From assembly GCA_018806915.1 (NCBI GenBank), contig JAGKQI010000099.1, positions 992,001 to 1,056,000 on the forward strand: a stretch of DNA of 64,000 nucleotides, read 5' to 3'. Within the stretch, counting starts at the first letter, position 1. Each line of letters begins with the position of its first letter. A model generated the notes under the pieces. It had not been told where the DNA came from, ran no database searches, and was given only the letters and a program-made list of their open reading frames with translations. The translations under genes were made by a program, and so were the position numbers. Positions 22,042-32,208 of this stretch are shown piece after piece. This stretch comes from Phytophthora colocasiae (Eukaryota; Oomycota; Peronosporomycetes; Peronosporales; Peronosporaceae).

Positions 22042-22372
22042 CCAACAGTTGTTGCCCAGGTCCAAACAGATCGTCCACCTCGGCGGTGGAGAGAATGTGG
22101 GGGCCTCTGTGAAGCGAAGACAAGCCGCCAAGAGTCGAACCCGCAGTAGCGGAAGCCGCCAACGTACCAGGTCCGCTCACGTGATCATCGCTGTCAGCAG
22201 CATCAACGCCCTGCTTCGGAGCGGCGGACGCGCTCGACTGTGAGGCTGGGGCGCTTGAGCTGCCACCAGGTGATGCGGAAGTACCGTCACCACCACCTCG
22301 CGATGCTACAGATGCCGAAGCGGGCCCAGTGCCCGAGGCGTCGTCAGTAGTAGAAGCCGATGGGGAGCCCAT
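22004..22372 (-). CDS. Upstream overlapping ORF of the X2 antisense gene
   Basis: A 122-residue frame, MGSPSASTTDDASG to DVPSNWG, is Ser/Ala/Gly-rich and ends with an acidic segment (AEVDDLFGPGQ). It can be extended to an ATG at 22573 (189 residues). It overlaps the start of the long antisense ORF in the +1-related frame. Its stop context is GGC TGA G. A +1 slip there would continue directly into the long frame at residue 43 (GAG, Glu). The long frame's own region before that point has weaker protein character, which suggests the two were or are read as one protein. X1 has the same arrangement (4539-4907). Confidence 0.5.
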   Translation of the reverse strand: MGSPSASTTDDASGTGPASASVASRGGGDGTSASPGGSSSAPASQSSASAAPKQGVDAADSDDHVSGPGTLAASATAGSTLGGLSSLHRGPHILSTAEVDDLFGPGQQLLDEEKSDVPSNWG

Positions 22373-22710
22373 AGTTGCTGGATCTTCTTCTGACTTGTGT
22401 GTCAGAAAGGAAATCGGGATGTGGCCGTTTGTGGGATACGACAGTTGGCTATTTCTGAGTCTGATGGAATCAGACTGAGCGACAGGACACCAGAGACTTT
22501 GAAATCCCGGAAGTTTTGAGAGCGTCACAGCTACACTATGTTCACGGGACCTCTGACGTACTGTCCTGGCCATGATGCTCAGTTTGGAGAAAGTTCCGCA
22601 CTGACGAATTATGACCAGGAGGGGCGGTTGACACGTTGCTAATTACGATTTTTCGAGTGGATATGGAAGTTTCGCTGTGATGTGATTGGACATATACTGG
22701 ATTGTGGGAG

Positions 22711-22719
22711 AAAGGGAGA
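22711..22719 (+). other. Polypurine tract of X2
   Basis: AAAGGGAGA directly precedes LTR3 and is identical to the tract at 5244-5252. Confidence 0.85.
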
Positions 22720-24503
22720 TGTGGGACGAGGTTATGTCCCGTGTGACAATAATGGATCTGTGGAAGAAAACCGCTATATATATTAACCTTCACCTGTACT
22801 GCAAAGGGGCCCAAGAGATCAGAAGTGTTCCTCGGAAAAGTGCACAAACTCCGAGAGACAACAACACTCAGTCTGATCACCGGACTTTCCCCGACGATGA
22901 GTGCCTAAAGGTTGGCAGAAAGTCTCTCAGAAGAATGTATCTCTGAGAGACCTCATCCCGTTGCCGTCCTGTGTGACGATGATGGTTCAAGGAATACAGT
23001 TATACCCACAAGATACCAAGTATCGCGCACCGGACGTAGCGCACCCCGCGCATATCCCGATTGGACTTCGTGCGTTGCAGCATACGTGCTCCGCACCCTA
23101 AAAAACACTCATGGATTTCTGGTATCACGCATGGAAACTCTGATATCACACCATGAAGTCTGATGTACATGAGTCCGACGTACATGAAGTCCGACGTACA
23201 TGAGTCTGACGTACATGATTCTGGTGAACAAGTCTGATGTGTCCGGCTTATATAAGCAATATTCCAGACATCACCAGTTTCCGACGAACAGACTCCGACG
23301 TACAAGACTCCGATGAACAGACCCAAGTGTCACGACTCTGGTATTTACTACTCTGATGTACATGATTCCGGAGTACATGGTTCCGATGAACATGTCTCCG
23401 ACGCACATGATTCCAGACCCTGATGAACAGGATACCAGACTCTGACACTCTGAAGTCCACCCCATACTGAAACCAAGTGTACCCAACACGACCTCACGCA
23501 ATCAAGTGAAACGCAACCTGCTCATCCCTGTAATGACATCATTAAGTGTCGACTCGACAAGATCTGCAGCATCGACTACCATAGTGAGCCCAAGTGAAAG
23601 TTCCTGAGTTATACTGAGACCAAGTGTATATGAGAATATGGAAGACAGAAGACAGAGAGATACGAGATAGATAACCAGAGTTCAATTTGATCGGTACCCC
23701 CGAGTTAAATTTGCGTTACAACCCCAAGGTCGATTCGTCGGTTCTTCGGAAGTGTAAGGCCACGACAAAGCTTTGAGTCGTGTGATCTCTCACCTATCAA
23801 GCCCCTTTAGGTGGAGATCAGCGTAACGCAGAGACCTGAGAGGACCCACCTATTCCATTTCCTATGGTCGTTTGTTTTGTCTCTAGCGGTAGCCCATTTC
23901 ATATTGTACGTTTGGACAGGTTTTGGGAGCTAGACAGTCGCTCTCAAGACGCTCGGTAGACTGTTATATAACTGATAGTGTATTGGTTTATTTTCCCTCT
24001 ATATATTAGAGGGTGGTGCGCGAAAGTTACGGGAATACCAGACAGACCAGGTGTCTGGTGAACATTTCCCTAGTTGACCTGGAGAACTAGCCCACTGCTC
24101 AAGGGCCAGGAAAGAATAAGAGCAGCTACATATTTGTATATCGGAACTCTATATTGCGGTTATCTCGGAAGTCTAATTACTGGACTTCCCATTGTATTAA
24201 TTTCTCTTTTGCTTTCAGAAATCTCTGGTGTACACAAGTGTTCACCGGAAAACGTTCGACTCTCAAGCGCTCCTGTGAGGACCAGAAGGATATCCGACGG
24301 TCTACGCAAGGAACCCTCACTCTCATCAACACTCTCACGACCCCGGCGAGGGTCTCATTACCAAGACAACGAACCTACGAGGACAGCACAAGGTAACACA
24401 CGCCCACCTTGCTGTGCGACTCTGGTATTACTACCGGTAGTCACACTTCCAGGTTCACTGTACGCCCCTGCACCGCGGTAAAAGTTGCACCGACTTCGCG
24501 ACA
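22720..24503 (+). repeat. LTR3 of family X, 3' LTR of X2 (1784 bp)
   Basis: It has the same ends as LTR1 and LTR2. It is 19 bp shorter than LTR2 because one 16-bp unit of the TCCGACGTACATGA array is missing (near 23190) and 3 bp are lost near 23864. A handful of substitutions also separate it from LTR2. The flank on the right begins TGTACTCG. Confidence 0.93.
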
Positions 24504-24853
24504 TGTACTCGAACGGTGAGCCTCCGCTACCACTTGAAGTCGGGCTAGCCTTGAACATCGCTCCGTAGCGAAGGCGAGACGCCGCGAAATACTCCGATAC
24601 GGAGAGCGTGAGAGGAGCCGAGGGCTCAGTCCGGAAAGCGCTGAGGCTCTGAGGCGTAGGCGCCTGAACACGGGACACCTCAGGAGCGGTTGGCTCGCTG
24701 GGGCGAATTGGAGAATGTGCTCGTTGAGCCAGCGCGCACGCGCACTCTCGTTGAGAGATTTCTTTTATCGGAAAGTTGCCGGTGACAGGCCTTGACAAGG
24801 CAGTTATGTCTGCAGTTGTAGATACTCCGTATCTACAGTTTGGTGGGGGAGGG
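24504..24853 (-). mobile_element. Coding-like remnant beside the X composite, unrecognised
   Basis: The minus strand is open across this stretch. It encodes a Ser/Pro/Thr-rich sequence that includes SVSEYFAASRLRYG, which looks like protein but matches no family I know. The open frame runs on into LTR3 on one side and the 189-bp LTR on the other, so neither end is natural. A small hairpin (GTAGATAC/GTATCTAC) sits near 24818. It may be the remains of the element that owned the 189-bp LTR, interrupted by the X composite. Confidence 0.3.
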
Positions 24854-25042
24854 TGTAACGGGGTTACACGGCGCTGTGCGCCTTGGCTACAGTTGGTGTG
24901 GCATACACCATCCAGGTCACAAGTCACAGATCTGTGTACTACACATAGTGTTTCTCACACGTCACATATGTAGCCAGTTAGCTCAGAGCCACACATTGCA
25001 TTTTAATTAGGATTTAGTATGCTAGATACTAAATCCGTTACA
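24854..25042 (+). repeat. Short LTR-like repeat, 189 bp
   Basis: It begins TGTAACGG and ends CCGTTACA, an 8-bp perfect inverted terminus with TG..CA ends. A purine run GGTGGGGGAGGG immediately precedes it, as a polypurine tract precedes a 3' LTR in plus orientation. No partner LTR is in the window, so it is a solo LTR or a truncated element. Its length would fit a Copia-type LTR. Confidence 0.5.
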
Positions 25043-25595
25043 TTCAGGATTAGGGCAATAAAGTCAATAAAAATCAGTTTGCATTTTACATAATTAGTGT
25101 TAGTTCCTTTATTATAGGGACACTGATTGTGTGGGTCCCGTATTTAGTGGACTACTTGGTTCTTGTATAGAACCGGAGGCTAGTGCCTTGCAAGCAGGAC
25201 TCTACGAGTCAGCTAATCTTCCTCTGTGTCGTGCACACCTACGCAGCCCCGCTGCACTAGATCATGATATGTGCAGAATGGGCCCTGCTTGTGAGAACAA
25301 TCAAGGCCAGTGATGCGCTTAGCGGGCGCGCAATCTTATGGGAAGTGTATTGACAAGAATTTATGTTCATTATTAACGAATTAGAAAGGACTTTGCAAAG
25401 TAATGGTGTACATAGCAAGGAAACAACACCGTATTTCGTTACAGATCAGATAATGTTCTGCCTTTGTCCGTTTGTGTAGATTTTCTCCTTTCGATTCGAC
25501 CTACCCCTGTGCATCGTCACTTCTCTCTCACATTTTTTCCACTTGTTTTTAGTATCGAGCTACTTTCAATACAAATATATAGTCTAAATTCTAAT
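25043..25595. other. Intergenic, nothing recognised
   Basis: About 550 bp of AT-richer sequence. No convincing ORF, RNA gene or repeat was seen. Confidence 0.6.
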
Positions 25596-25676
25596 ATGTT
25601 GGAGCCTCCAACATGCGTATAGATGCTGTGGTTAGGTTTTCAAGAGATACACCCATTATGTTGGTGGCTCCAACAT
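25596..25676. repeat. Pair of related hairpins before the LINE
   Basis: A perfect palindrome lies at 25596-25614 (9-bp arms ATGTTGGAG/CTCCAACAT around one base). A related hairpin lies at 25658-25676 (7-bp arms ATGTTGG/CCAACAT). Function unknown. Confidence 0.6.
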
Positions 25677-25969
25677 AAACGGCATTAAACGCAACGGCAG
25701 AAAACTGATCGAGAAGGTGGTTTCCCAGTATAGATGCCCACCACCTATCCAAGTTTCGTTTTCACCTCTCTTCGACAACTAACCATCATTTCTTTATTAG
25801 TGACAGAAATGCCTCCAGTCCTGTGCAGATCGGACCGCGCAGTGGAGGCGTTGTCACGCTACTCCATCCAGACCTTCCCGGTGTCGATAGCGCCGAGGAA
25901 GTTCAGGTTGAGACCATACCCGGTCGGGATCTACTCATCCGGATCTGAGCACCGTCGGGATGGATTTAT

Positions 25970-26443
25970 ATGCACAATGTATACGCACCAGTGCGCCCGC
26001 ACGAACGAACCCACTTTTACCAAGGCCTTCCAACGCAGTTTGGACCTGACGCAAGGCATATAGTGCTTGGCGATTTTAACGTCGCGGTAGACCCGATCCT
26101 GGACTCACGTGGCGCATCAAGCGCTGCCGACCCGTCTCGGAGTCATTTTCTCAGCTGGTTAACGTCGCTGAACGTGATTGACCCTTGGAGGCTAAGATTT
26201 CCTAGGAGACAAATTTTTTCGGGTCCTCTTCCTCGGATCAATCGTCTAGACTACATCTTCGTTAGTGACAGTTGGGTGGATTCGTCTTTTGAGGCTGCAA
26301 AATATATTCAGGCACCGTATACCGGGGATCACTTGGCTGTCCGATTGCTTTTGGGTCCGCCCCAGAGGCGGCCGGGACCAGGATATTGGCGTTTAAAACC
26401 ACGAACGCTGGATGACGAAGGTGTCCGACGAACTATCGTCTAA
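25970..26443 (+). pseudogene. LINE endonuclease domain (fragment)
   Basis: The frame encodes the C-terminal half of an exonuclease-endonuclease-phosphatase fold: the GDFN motif (HIVLGDFNVAVD), the RLDYIFVS motif and a GDHLAV motif in the place of SDH. This enzyme nicks target DNA for target-primed reverse transcription. The N-terminal half is in other frames upstream (about 25800-25970), so at least one frameshift separates them, and the frame ends at a stop soon after the domain. It is clearly broken. Confidence 0.7.
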
Positions 26444-27060
26444 GAGATTCAAAATTTACAAACAACAATTGGTTCTGCCACGAATCCCGGGTACGGCTAG
26501 AAGCGACGAATCAAATCTCAACTTCGGGTAGCCCAAGCTCGGCAGGACAAGATCGCCAGTGACCTCATCAGTGGATGTCGAGTTCAATTATTAGAGGCTG
26601 AGCGAGTACACACTTCTAATCCAACACCGGATAATGCGGCTACGCTGGCCGAGAGGATGGAGATGGTCGAAGCGCTAGAACAAGAAGCTAGCGATCGTCA
26701 GCAGGACGACGGCTTTGATTTTCATGCGAGTCAAATGGAAGCGTCTACGTCGTATTTTTTTCGGCCACCCAGCGTATCGCTACGCTCTACAGCCATTCCT
26801 GGTGTTCTGTTGGAGAATGGCAGGGAATCTAATGACCCGTCTGATTTTAGTGAACACTTTCGCCGTCACTGGGGAACCATTTTCGGCGATGCCCGCTATA
26901 TCGACGACGCGCCAGGTGTCGCCCCGGGTGCAATGAATACGCTACTGGACTCGATTCACAAATCACTCGCGCCCCGGACGCGGAACGGCTTGACGCTCCA
27001 AGTACTGCGGATGAACTCGCTGCAACTATTCGGCATCTTCGACGTAACTCGGCTCCAGGG

Positions 27061-28638
27061 TTGGATGGCTTAGGTGCAGCTTTGTATCAACTGGATCCGG
27101 AAGCATTCGGTGCAGTACTTGCTGTTGTATTCGAGCATCAGCTGCGTCGTGGCCACCTCCTCGCCTCTCAACGAAAGTCTTCTGTCTCCCTACGAGACCC
27201 AAGCAACTACCGCCCGATCTCATTGATGCAAGTGGATGTGAAGATTTTGTCAAAAGCTTTAGCGTACCGGTTGCAGCGGCTTCTTCCGCAGCTTATTCAT
27301 CCTGAGCAAAAAGGCTTCGTTCGTGGGCGATCTCTACACCATCACATTCGGTACCTCCAGGACCTGCAAGACCTTCTCCGCCGCCGAGGACAACAAGGGT
27401 ACGCGCTGTTCTTGGATTTTGCAAAAGCTTATGACCGTGTGAACTGGGATTATTTGTTTCGAATACTGGAGCGCTTTGGTTGTGGACCAGCATTTTGTAA
27501 CTGGGTCAAGCTGTTGTATTAACAAACGGAAGCAGCGTTGTCTCTCAACGGTGTCCTACAGGAAGTACTACGACCTTCTCGTGGGGTCAAGCAAGGGGAT
27601 CCTCTCTCTTCGCTACTCTTTGTGCTCTCCATCGAACCGCTCGGCAATCTTCTACGAGCACTACCCGAGGCAGGTATCCCCATCACTCCGAGCTACGCGA
27701 GTACAGGTCTTTATTTCGCAGACGACTCGACGCTCCTATCACACTCACTAGACGGGCCCAAGTTGCAAGTGGATCTCGTGGAGCTCTACTGTGCTGGGTC
27801 AGGGGCCAGATTGAACCTGTCCAAGTCGCAGCTTATATCCTTTGCTGGCGACACGATCACAGCAACTGATATTACGTTTGGGGTAGGCTCTTCTCCCTCT
27901 GTGACTTATTTGGGTGTTCCTTTTGGTCCTGACGTCGACCCGGGGGCGGTGTGTTTATCTCTAGAATGTCAAGTATACTCTCGTCTATCACGATGGGGGA
28001 ATCACGCTCGTACTTATCGAGGCCGTCTCTTGATTCTCAACGCAATGGTGCTTTCGATTCTGTGGCATTTTACTCCGCATTTCACCTTACCACCGGTCAT
28101 TATCCGCCGCCTACAAGGGCTTTGTGAACGTTACCTGCTAACACGCCGGAGCGACAACGGGAGGCATTTTGTAAAAGTGGTGAAACCGAGTATCTGCTAT
28201 CTTTCTTCCAACCGGGGAGGGCTTCAAATGCCCAACATTGAGGCGACCTGTTCGACGCAACGTGCGTCGTTACTCCAACAGCTCTTTTTGATGTCGAACG
28301 ATGAACCCTGGAAGGTTTGTGGTTCATCCTTGATCGACAGTGTTCTACCGCCCGAGCTACATTTCACGCTCTTCGACTTTCTATCATGCCCCTACTCCAA
28401 GCGTTTGCAAATTATTCCTTTTTGCACTATACCTCCTTGGGTGGCAGTTCTCGTGGCTCGTTTTCTCCTCTATTCCCCATCTACAACTTCAGTCCCCAGA
28501 CGAGTTGGCGTTTCAACGAGAGGCTCTTCTCCATGCCAATTTCTGGCACAGCGCTCACCCGCTTCTTCAAATACAACGGGGAAACCATCGACGGTCGGTG
28601 CTCCAGCCCACCCGACTCAGCAGACGCTTCCGCCTTGA
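27061..28638 (+). pseudogene. LINE reverse transcriptase domain (two open segments)
   Basis: The segment 27061-27522 carries the early RT motifs (YRPISL, QKGFVRGRSLHHHI, LFLDFAKAYDRVNW) and ends at a TAA. The segment 27538-28638 continues in the same order with GVKQGDPLSSLLFVLSIEPL and the catalytic YFADDST in place of YADD. The order and spacing match LINE reverse transcriptase. The stop between them makes it non-functional unless read through. A frameshift near 28340-28640 separates it from the C-terminal part. Confidence 0.8.
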
Positions 28639-28639
28639 C

Positions 28640-29527
28640 TTTACTTCATCCACGCAATGCCGTTGTCTCATGGATTTTTTCTCGAAGTCGTGGCCAACGG
28701 CAACAGATTTTCTAAGCCGATTTCTCTTAAGTTTACCAGAGTGGAATCTGCGCGTTCGGATTCGACACCTACTAGTGCTGTACCAGGATTTAAGTGCTAT
28801 GGTATTTTCGATTCTAGGCACGCAAGAAGTCGTATTTGGCCCGGCCCAGCGTAGTGCCTTGGTTCCACTTAAGGGACTATTACACAATGGAGTTGCAGTC
28901 TATTTCCCGCAAGTTTCTAAAGAGGCACTGCGTACTATTTTCGCCGATCGACGTACCATTGTCCACGAATACCCGCTTTCCTATTATAGCACCGGCACTT
29001 CGCTCGACACCATAATCAACGCGGTTCAACGCCTCAAGGATCTACGCCTGGTCATGCTACCAGTGTATGCTGATCTACAATTTCGACTGGGTTGGAAACT
29101 TCTTCCGACACGATCTCGTTTTTGGTTCTTACAACGCTCCTCACCCAGGGCATTGAATTGCGGGTATCTGGGTTGCTCGGCTATTGAGACCGAGCGCCAC
29201 TTGTTCTATGAGTGTCACCGAGCACGGTCACTTTGGCAGCTTATCCGTGCCGATTGGCATACGCTCATCGTCACGATCTCCTGGACTCTCGTTTGTATTC
29301 CTATCAAACCAACGTGGACCTCTCGAGTTCGGGCTAACTCTGACGAACTCGGTCTTTTATGGTCCCAAATGCGTAGCATCACGCTCCATAGCATCTGGAC
29401 TGCTCGGAACAAACACCTCTTCGAAGATCAACCTCCACCGGAAGCTAAGAAGACAATTTATCACATTTACTCGGTCTTTTTCGCGCACTCCACCGCCGTT
29501 CCGGATCTTGTGCCCGAGCCCGACTGA
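28640..29527 (+). pseudogene. LINE C-terminal region with zf-RVT-like segment
   Basis: The frame 28340-29527 carries a segment typical of the C-terminus of plant- and oomycete-type LINEs: FRLGWKLLPTRSRFWFLQR followed by C-x4-C-type spacing with ETERHLFYEC and a Trp-rich stretch. This zf-RVT-like knuckle probably binds the LINE RNA. It ends at the TGA near 29527, a few bases before the putative target duplication. It is in a different frame from the RT core, so the ORF is broken. Confidence 0.6.
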
Positions 29528-29545
29528 ATGAATGCCTCCAACAAT

Positions 29546-29671
29546 CTCATTGTGTACGGAAGGGGTCAAACTGACCCCGTCACTAGACTTGCATTTGGGA
29601 TAAAGATCTTACCGGTCTCATTGTGATTGTGTACGGAAGGGGTCAAACTGACCCCTTCCGTACACAATGAG
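29546..29671. mobile_element. Short hairpin MITE, 126 bp
   Basis: The ends are inverted copies of CTCATTGTGTACGGAAGGGG. The right end also contains a perfect 20-bp inverted repeat (29626-29645 with 29649-29668) around AAC. The left end carries the same arm followed by a truncated partner (29549-29578). Foldback ends with no coding capacity indicate a MITE or similar foldback element. It sits just after the LINE's putative target duplication. Confidence 0.6.
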
Positions 29672-30031
29672 TAAAAGTCAAGATACACGATGTGGCTGGT
29701 GCTATTAAGTGACATGGTAAACTAAAAAATGCCTAAATACAACAAAAAATCAACCTAGGTGAAAAGTGCCTTTTAATTCTATGCTGTAATTCCGCCTCTA
29801 ACTAAATAGATCAGTAACTGCGTTCTTCCAAGTCAATTTCTGTTTGAGGCTAAATTTGAACTGGCTTTTCCGAAAAATTACGAAAGACAATGCCCAGTCT
29901 TTGCACCTCTCAGCACAGAAGGAAAACTGTGGTATTTCATACTGAAACAAAATAGTGAAGTATCAGAGAATTCTCAGCTGGATTTGCAGAGAATACGTTG
30001 AAGACAAGAAAGCCGTAGCTGCTGTGCTATA
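29672..30031. other. Intergenic region upstream of the Crinkler-like gene
   Basis: About 360 AT-rich bases. I saw no clear Inr match and no ORF of note; the promoter of the following gene should lie here. Confidence 0.5.
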
Positions 30032-31758
30032 ATGGACATCCCCGACGAACCTATGGGAATCCAAACCGAAGGAGAGGAACGGACGCGAGTGTTTCCTAGT
30101 GAGCTGCCAATGCAGTATCCTTATACTCGACCCAGGTACTACGTCCGCAGGTGTTACTCCGAGTACTACGACCTCATTCTCGAGAGGTTAGCGGAAAACG
30201 ACATTGTCACCGTCACGGGAACACCAGGTGCGTCTTAGTGTCCGAGGGCTTGTTGGCATGAAGTAATACTGATATGTCTTGATGGCTAGGCATCGGGAAG
30301 TCCATCTTCTACGCCTATTTCTACCAGCGCTACAAAGCAAACGAAGCAAACGAGGAACTCAAAGAGGAAGATAAACGAGAGACAACCATCATCGCGACTT
30401 CGTTTTCGAGAAATTCGAAGCTGAAGAAAGTTGTTGTCTTTCACGAAGATGGAACACACACAGAACCATCAGATGACGAAGACAATTTTATCTTTATACG
30501 GAAAACACACAGGGCTGCTTTAACTGATGGCGTCCAAGTAATGTATCTGTGCGACGGACCACCAGAACTCCCACCAACGCTTCCTTCCAAGATGGTTTGC
30601 TTCACCAGTCCAAATGAGCGGTGGTTGGAGGAGGTGAGAAAGAATGAGCAGGCGTGTGCGTTGTACATGTCATTGTGGACCTTGAAGGAGCTGTTGGACG
30701 CGGCAAACTACTTGGACCTTGGTGCTGGTGTTACCCAGGAGAAGATTGAAGATCGTTTTAAGATCTTTGGTGGTGTGGCTCGTGGCTGCCTTTCAGCAAA
30801 GGAAACGTTCGTAGCAACAATGAAAGATGATCTTACCGAGGGTATCACTGGCATGGACTCTTTGTATGAGCTGGAACGATTGGTGAATAAGGGAAAAGGA
30901 GGACCCCAACGCCATCGAATGTGTCACTACCAGCCCAAGGCCAACCGAGGGGGATACGATGTGCAAATTGCTTCGCCGTTCGTTTCTCGCCTGGTACTGG
31001 AGAATCTCACGAGTAGGAATTTCAAAAACCGAGATACCTTGCTTCAGTTGCTCCAAGGCATTCCAAAAGCGGCTTCATTGCGTGGACATCTATTCGAAAT
31101 GAAAGCGCACGAGCAACTTGTGCGGGGTGGCGTTATTGAGACTCAATGTATCTCAAAAATGGACAAGCCTATGGTGAAGTTCACGCTCGACCAAAGCAAG
31201 GACTTCAGCTTCTTTGACCAGAAGGAGTTATCGAGCAAAATGATTGAAGAAACAGGTCCGTATCATATTCCACGCGCAGCCAACTTTGAGTCTGTGGATT
31301 CGTTCTACTGTCAGAACTCCTTTGGAATTCAGAGCACGCGTAAACTTCTTCTCTTTCAAATGACCGTGTCGTCGACGCACCCAGTGAAGGGGAATGGAAT
31401 AGTGGCTTTGCTGAAAGCCATCGGGTGGCTGGACAGAGCAGTGGACGCTCCAGCGCGAGTGGCGTTGATTTTCGTTTGTCCTGACGGTAGCGAGATGGTC
31501 ATCGACGACGAACAACAAATTCCATGGCCTCCAGCAGCGGACGGGGAAAGTGTCTCGGTTATTCACGGTATTGGTGACAAAATGACAACAGCTCTTGCCG
31601 GGGTTAATGTCCACACACTGGGGGATTTTCGCAGTAAACTTGGCGAAGTCAAGTATAGCGGGGATTCTTTGTTAAAGCTGTGCGCGAAGAAATTCGAGAC
31701 GTTTGAGAGGATGGAGGACATGCTCAAGAAGATTCCACAGTTCGTGTGGAAAATGTGA
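30032..31758 (+). CDS. Crinkler/RHS-type P-loop NTPase with C-terminal nuclease-like domain
   Basis: Two exons (30032-30227, 30290-31758) encode 554 residues. The intron splits the Walker A: TVTGTPG is followed across the junction by IGKSIF, giving GTPGIGKS. The middle is an NTPase-like region. The C-terminal third carries motifs typical of the nuclease module of Crinkler and retrotransposon-hot-spot proteins: LRGHLFEMKAHEQL (Glu and His spacing) and LLFQMTVSSTHPVKGNG. A helix-hairpin-helix-like segment (IHGIGDKMTTALAGV) is near the end. No signal peptide and no LFLAK-type leader is visible at the N-terminus, so it is not a standard secreted effector as read. Such proteins are known in oomycetes as effectors and as conflict-system ATPases; which role applies here is not visible. 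Confidence 0.8.
30228..30289 (+). other. 62-bp intron in the Crinkler-like gene
   Basis: It starts GTGCGT and ends GGCTAG, with a branch-point-like ACTGAT inside. Removal restores a perfect Walker A (GTPG joined to IGKS) and keeps the downstream frame open. The size is typical for oomycete introns. The donor GTGCGT is slightly non-consensus. Confidence 0.88.
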
Positions 31759-32208
31759 AGTTTTTGGTGAGATCATCCTTAGTAAAGGGAAAAATGCAGG
31801 CAAGTTTCAGCGTTCGTACCCGGCACACCCCGATAACTCACGAAGCGCGGCCCATTTAAGAGTCCACATGCTCCGATAGCCGCTTAATATATTCCGTGCA
31901 TGCAATGGTTACTTCTGAGATGTTTCTGAAATTGATTCAGGTAAAGAAGAAAAAGGATGACTTCAAAAGTAACATTTCGAATTCAAATGCGATAAAAACA
32001 CACAAGGGTGACGTACAAATGTAAATGCATCCAGCTTGGACGACCTGGCGCGCAATTCTGTTGAGTTGAATCTTAAAGCTTTGATTCTTGACCTGCTTGT
32101 CATTTTCAGCTCCATTAAGACTACGGATTTTGATATACAAGTAGGGGTACGGCTTTTGAGTAAACTCAGTTATATTATTGATCTTTCCTTTGAAGCTTCT
32201 ATCGCTCC
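31759..32208. other. Intergenic region between convergent genes
   Basis: About 450 AT-rich bases between the 3' ends of the Crinkler-like gene and LTA-synthase-like gene A. No ORF or repeat was recognised; it should hold both transcript ends. Confidence 0.5.

Larger units (their letters stand above)
7062..24503 (+). mobile_element. X2: complete Ty3/Gypsy retrotransposon, family X (17.4 kb)
   Basis: The order is LTR2, primer-binding site, gag (8956-13176), pol (13167-18905, -1 frame), antisense ORF (about 22372-19291), polypurine tract and LTR3. All ORFs are open, so the copy looks recent and possibly active. Pol order is PR-RT-RNaseH-(archaeal RNaseH)-IN-chromodomain, which makes it Ty3/Gypsy. 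The flank after LTR3 begins TGTAC, but LTR2 is preceded by polypurine remnant and not by a matching duplication. The outer boundary on the left therefore belongs to the X1 copy outside the window. Confidence 0.93.
25617..29533 (+). mobile_element. Decayed LINE (non-LTR retrotransposon, APE endonuclease type)
   Basis: An apurinic-type endonuclease, a reverse transcriptase and a C-terminal zinc-knuckle segment follow in order on the plus strand. They are broken by several frameshifts and stops. The 10-bp word GCCTCCAACA occurs at 25604-25613 and again at 29534-29543, flanking the element. It could be the target site duplication, which is how I set these ends. The 3' end is a short TGAATGAAT run, not poly(A). 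Confidence 0.7.

Noticed and set aside
25604..25676. Hairpins as bacterial-type terminators
   Set aside because: The sequence is eukaryotic and no U-tract follows.
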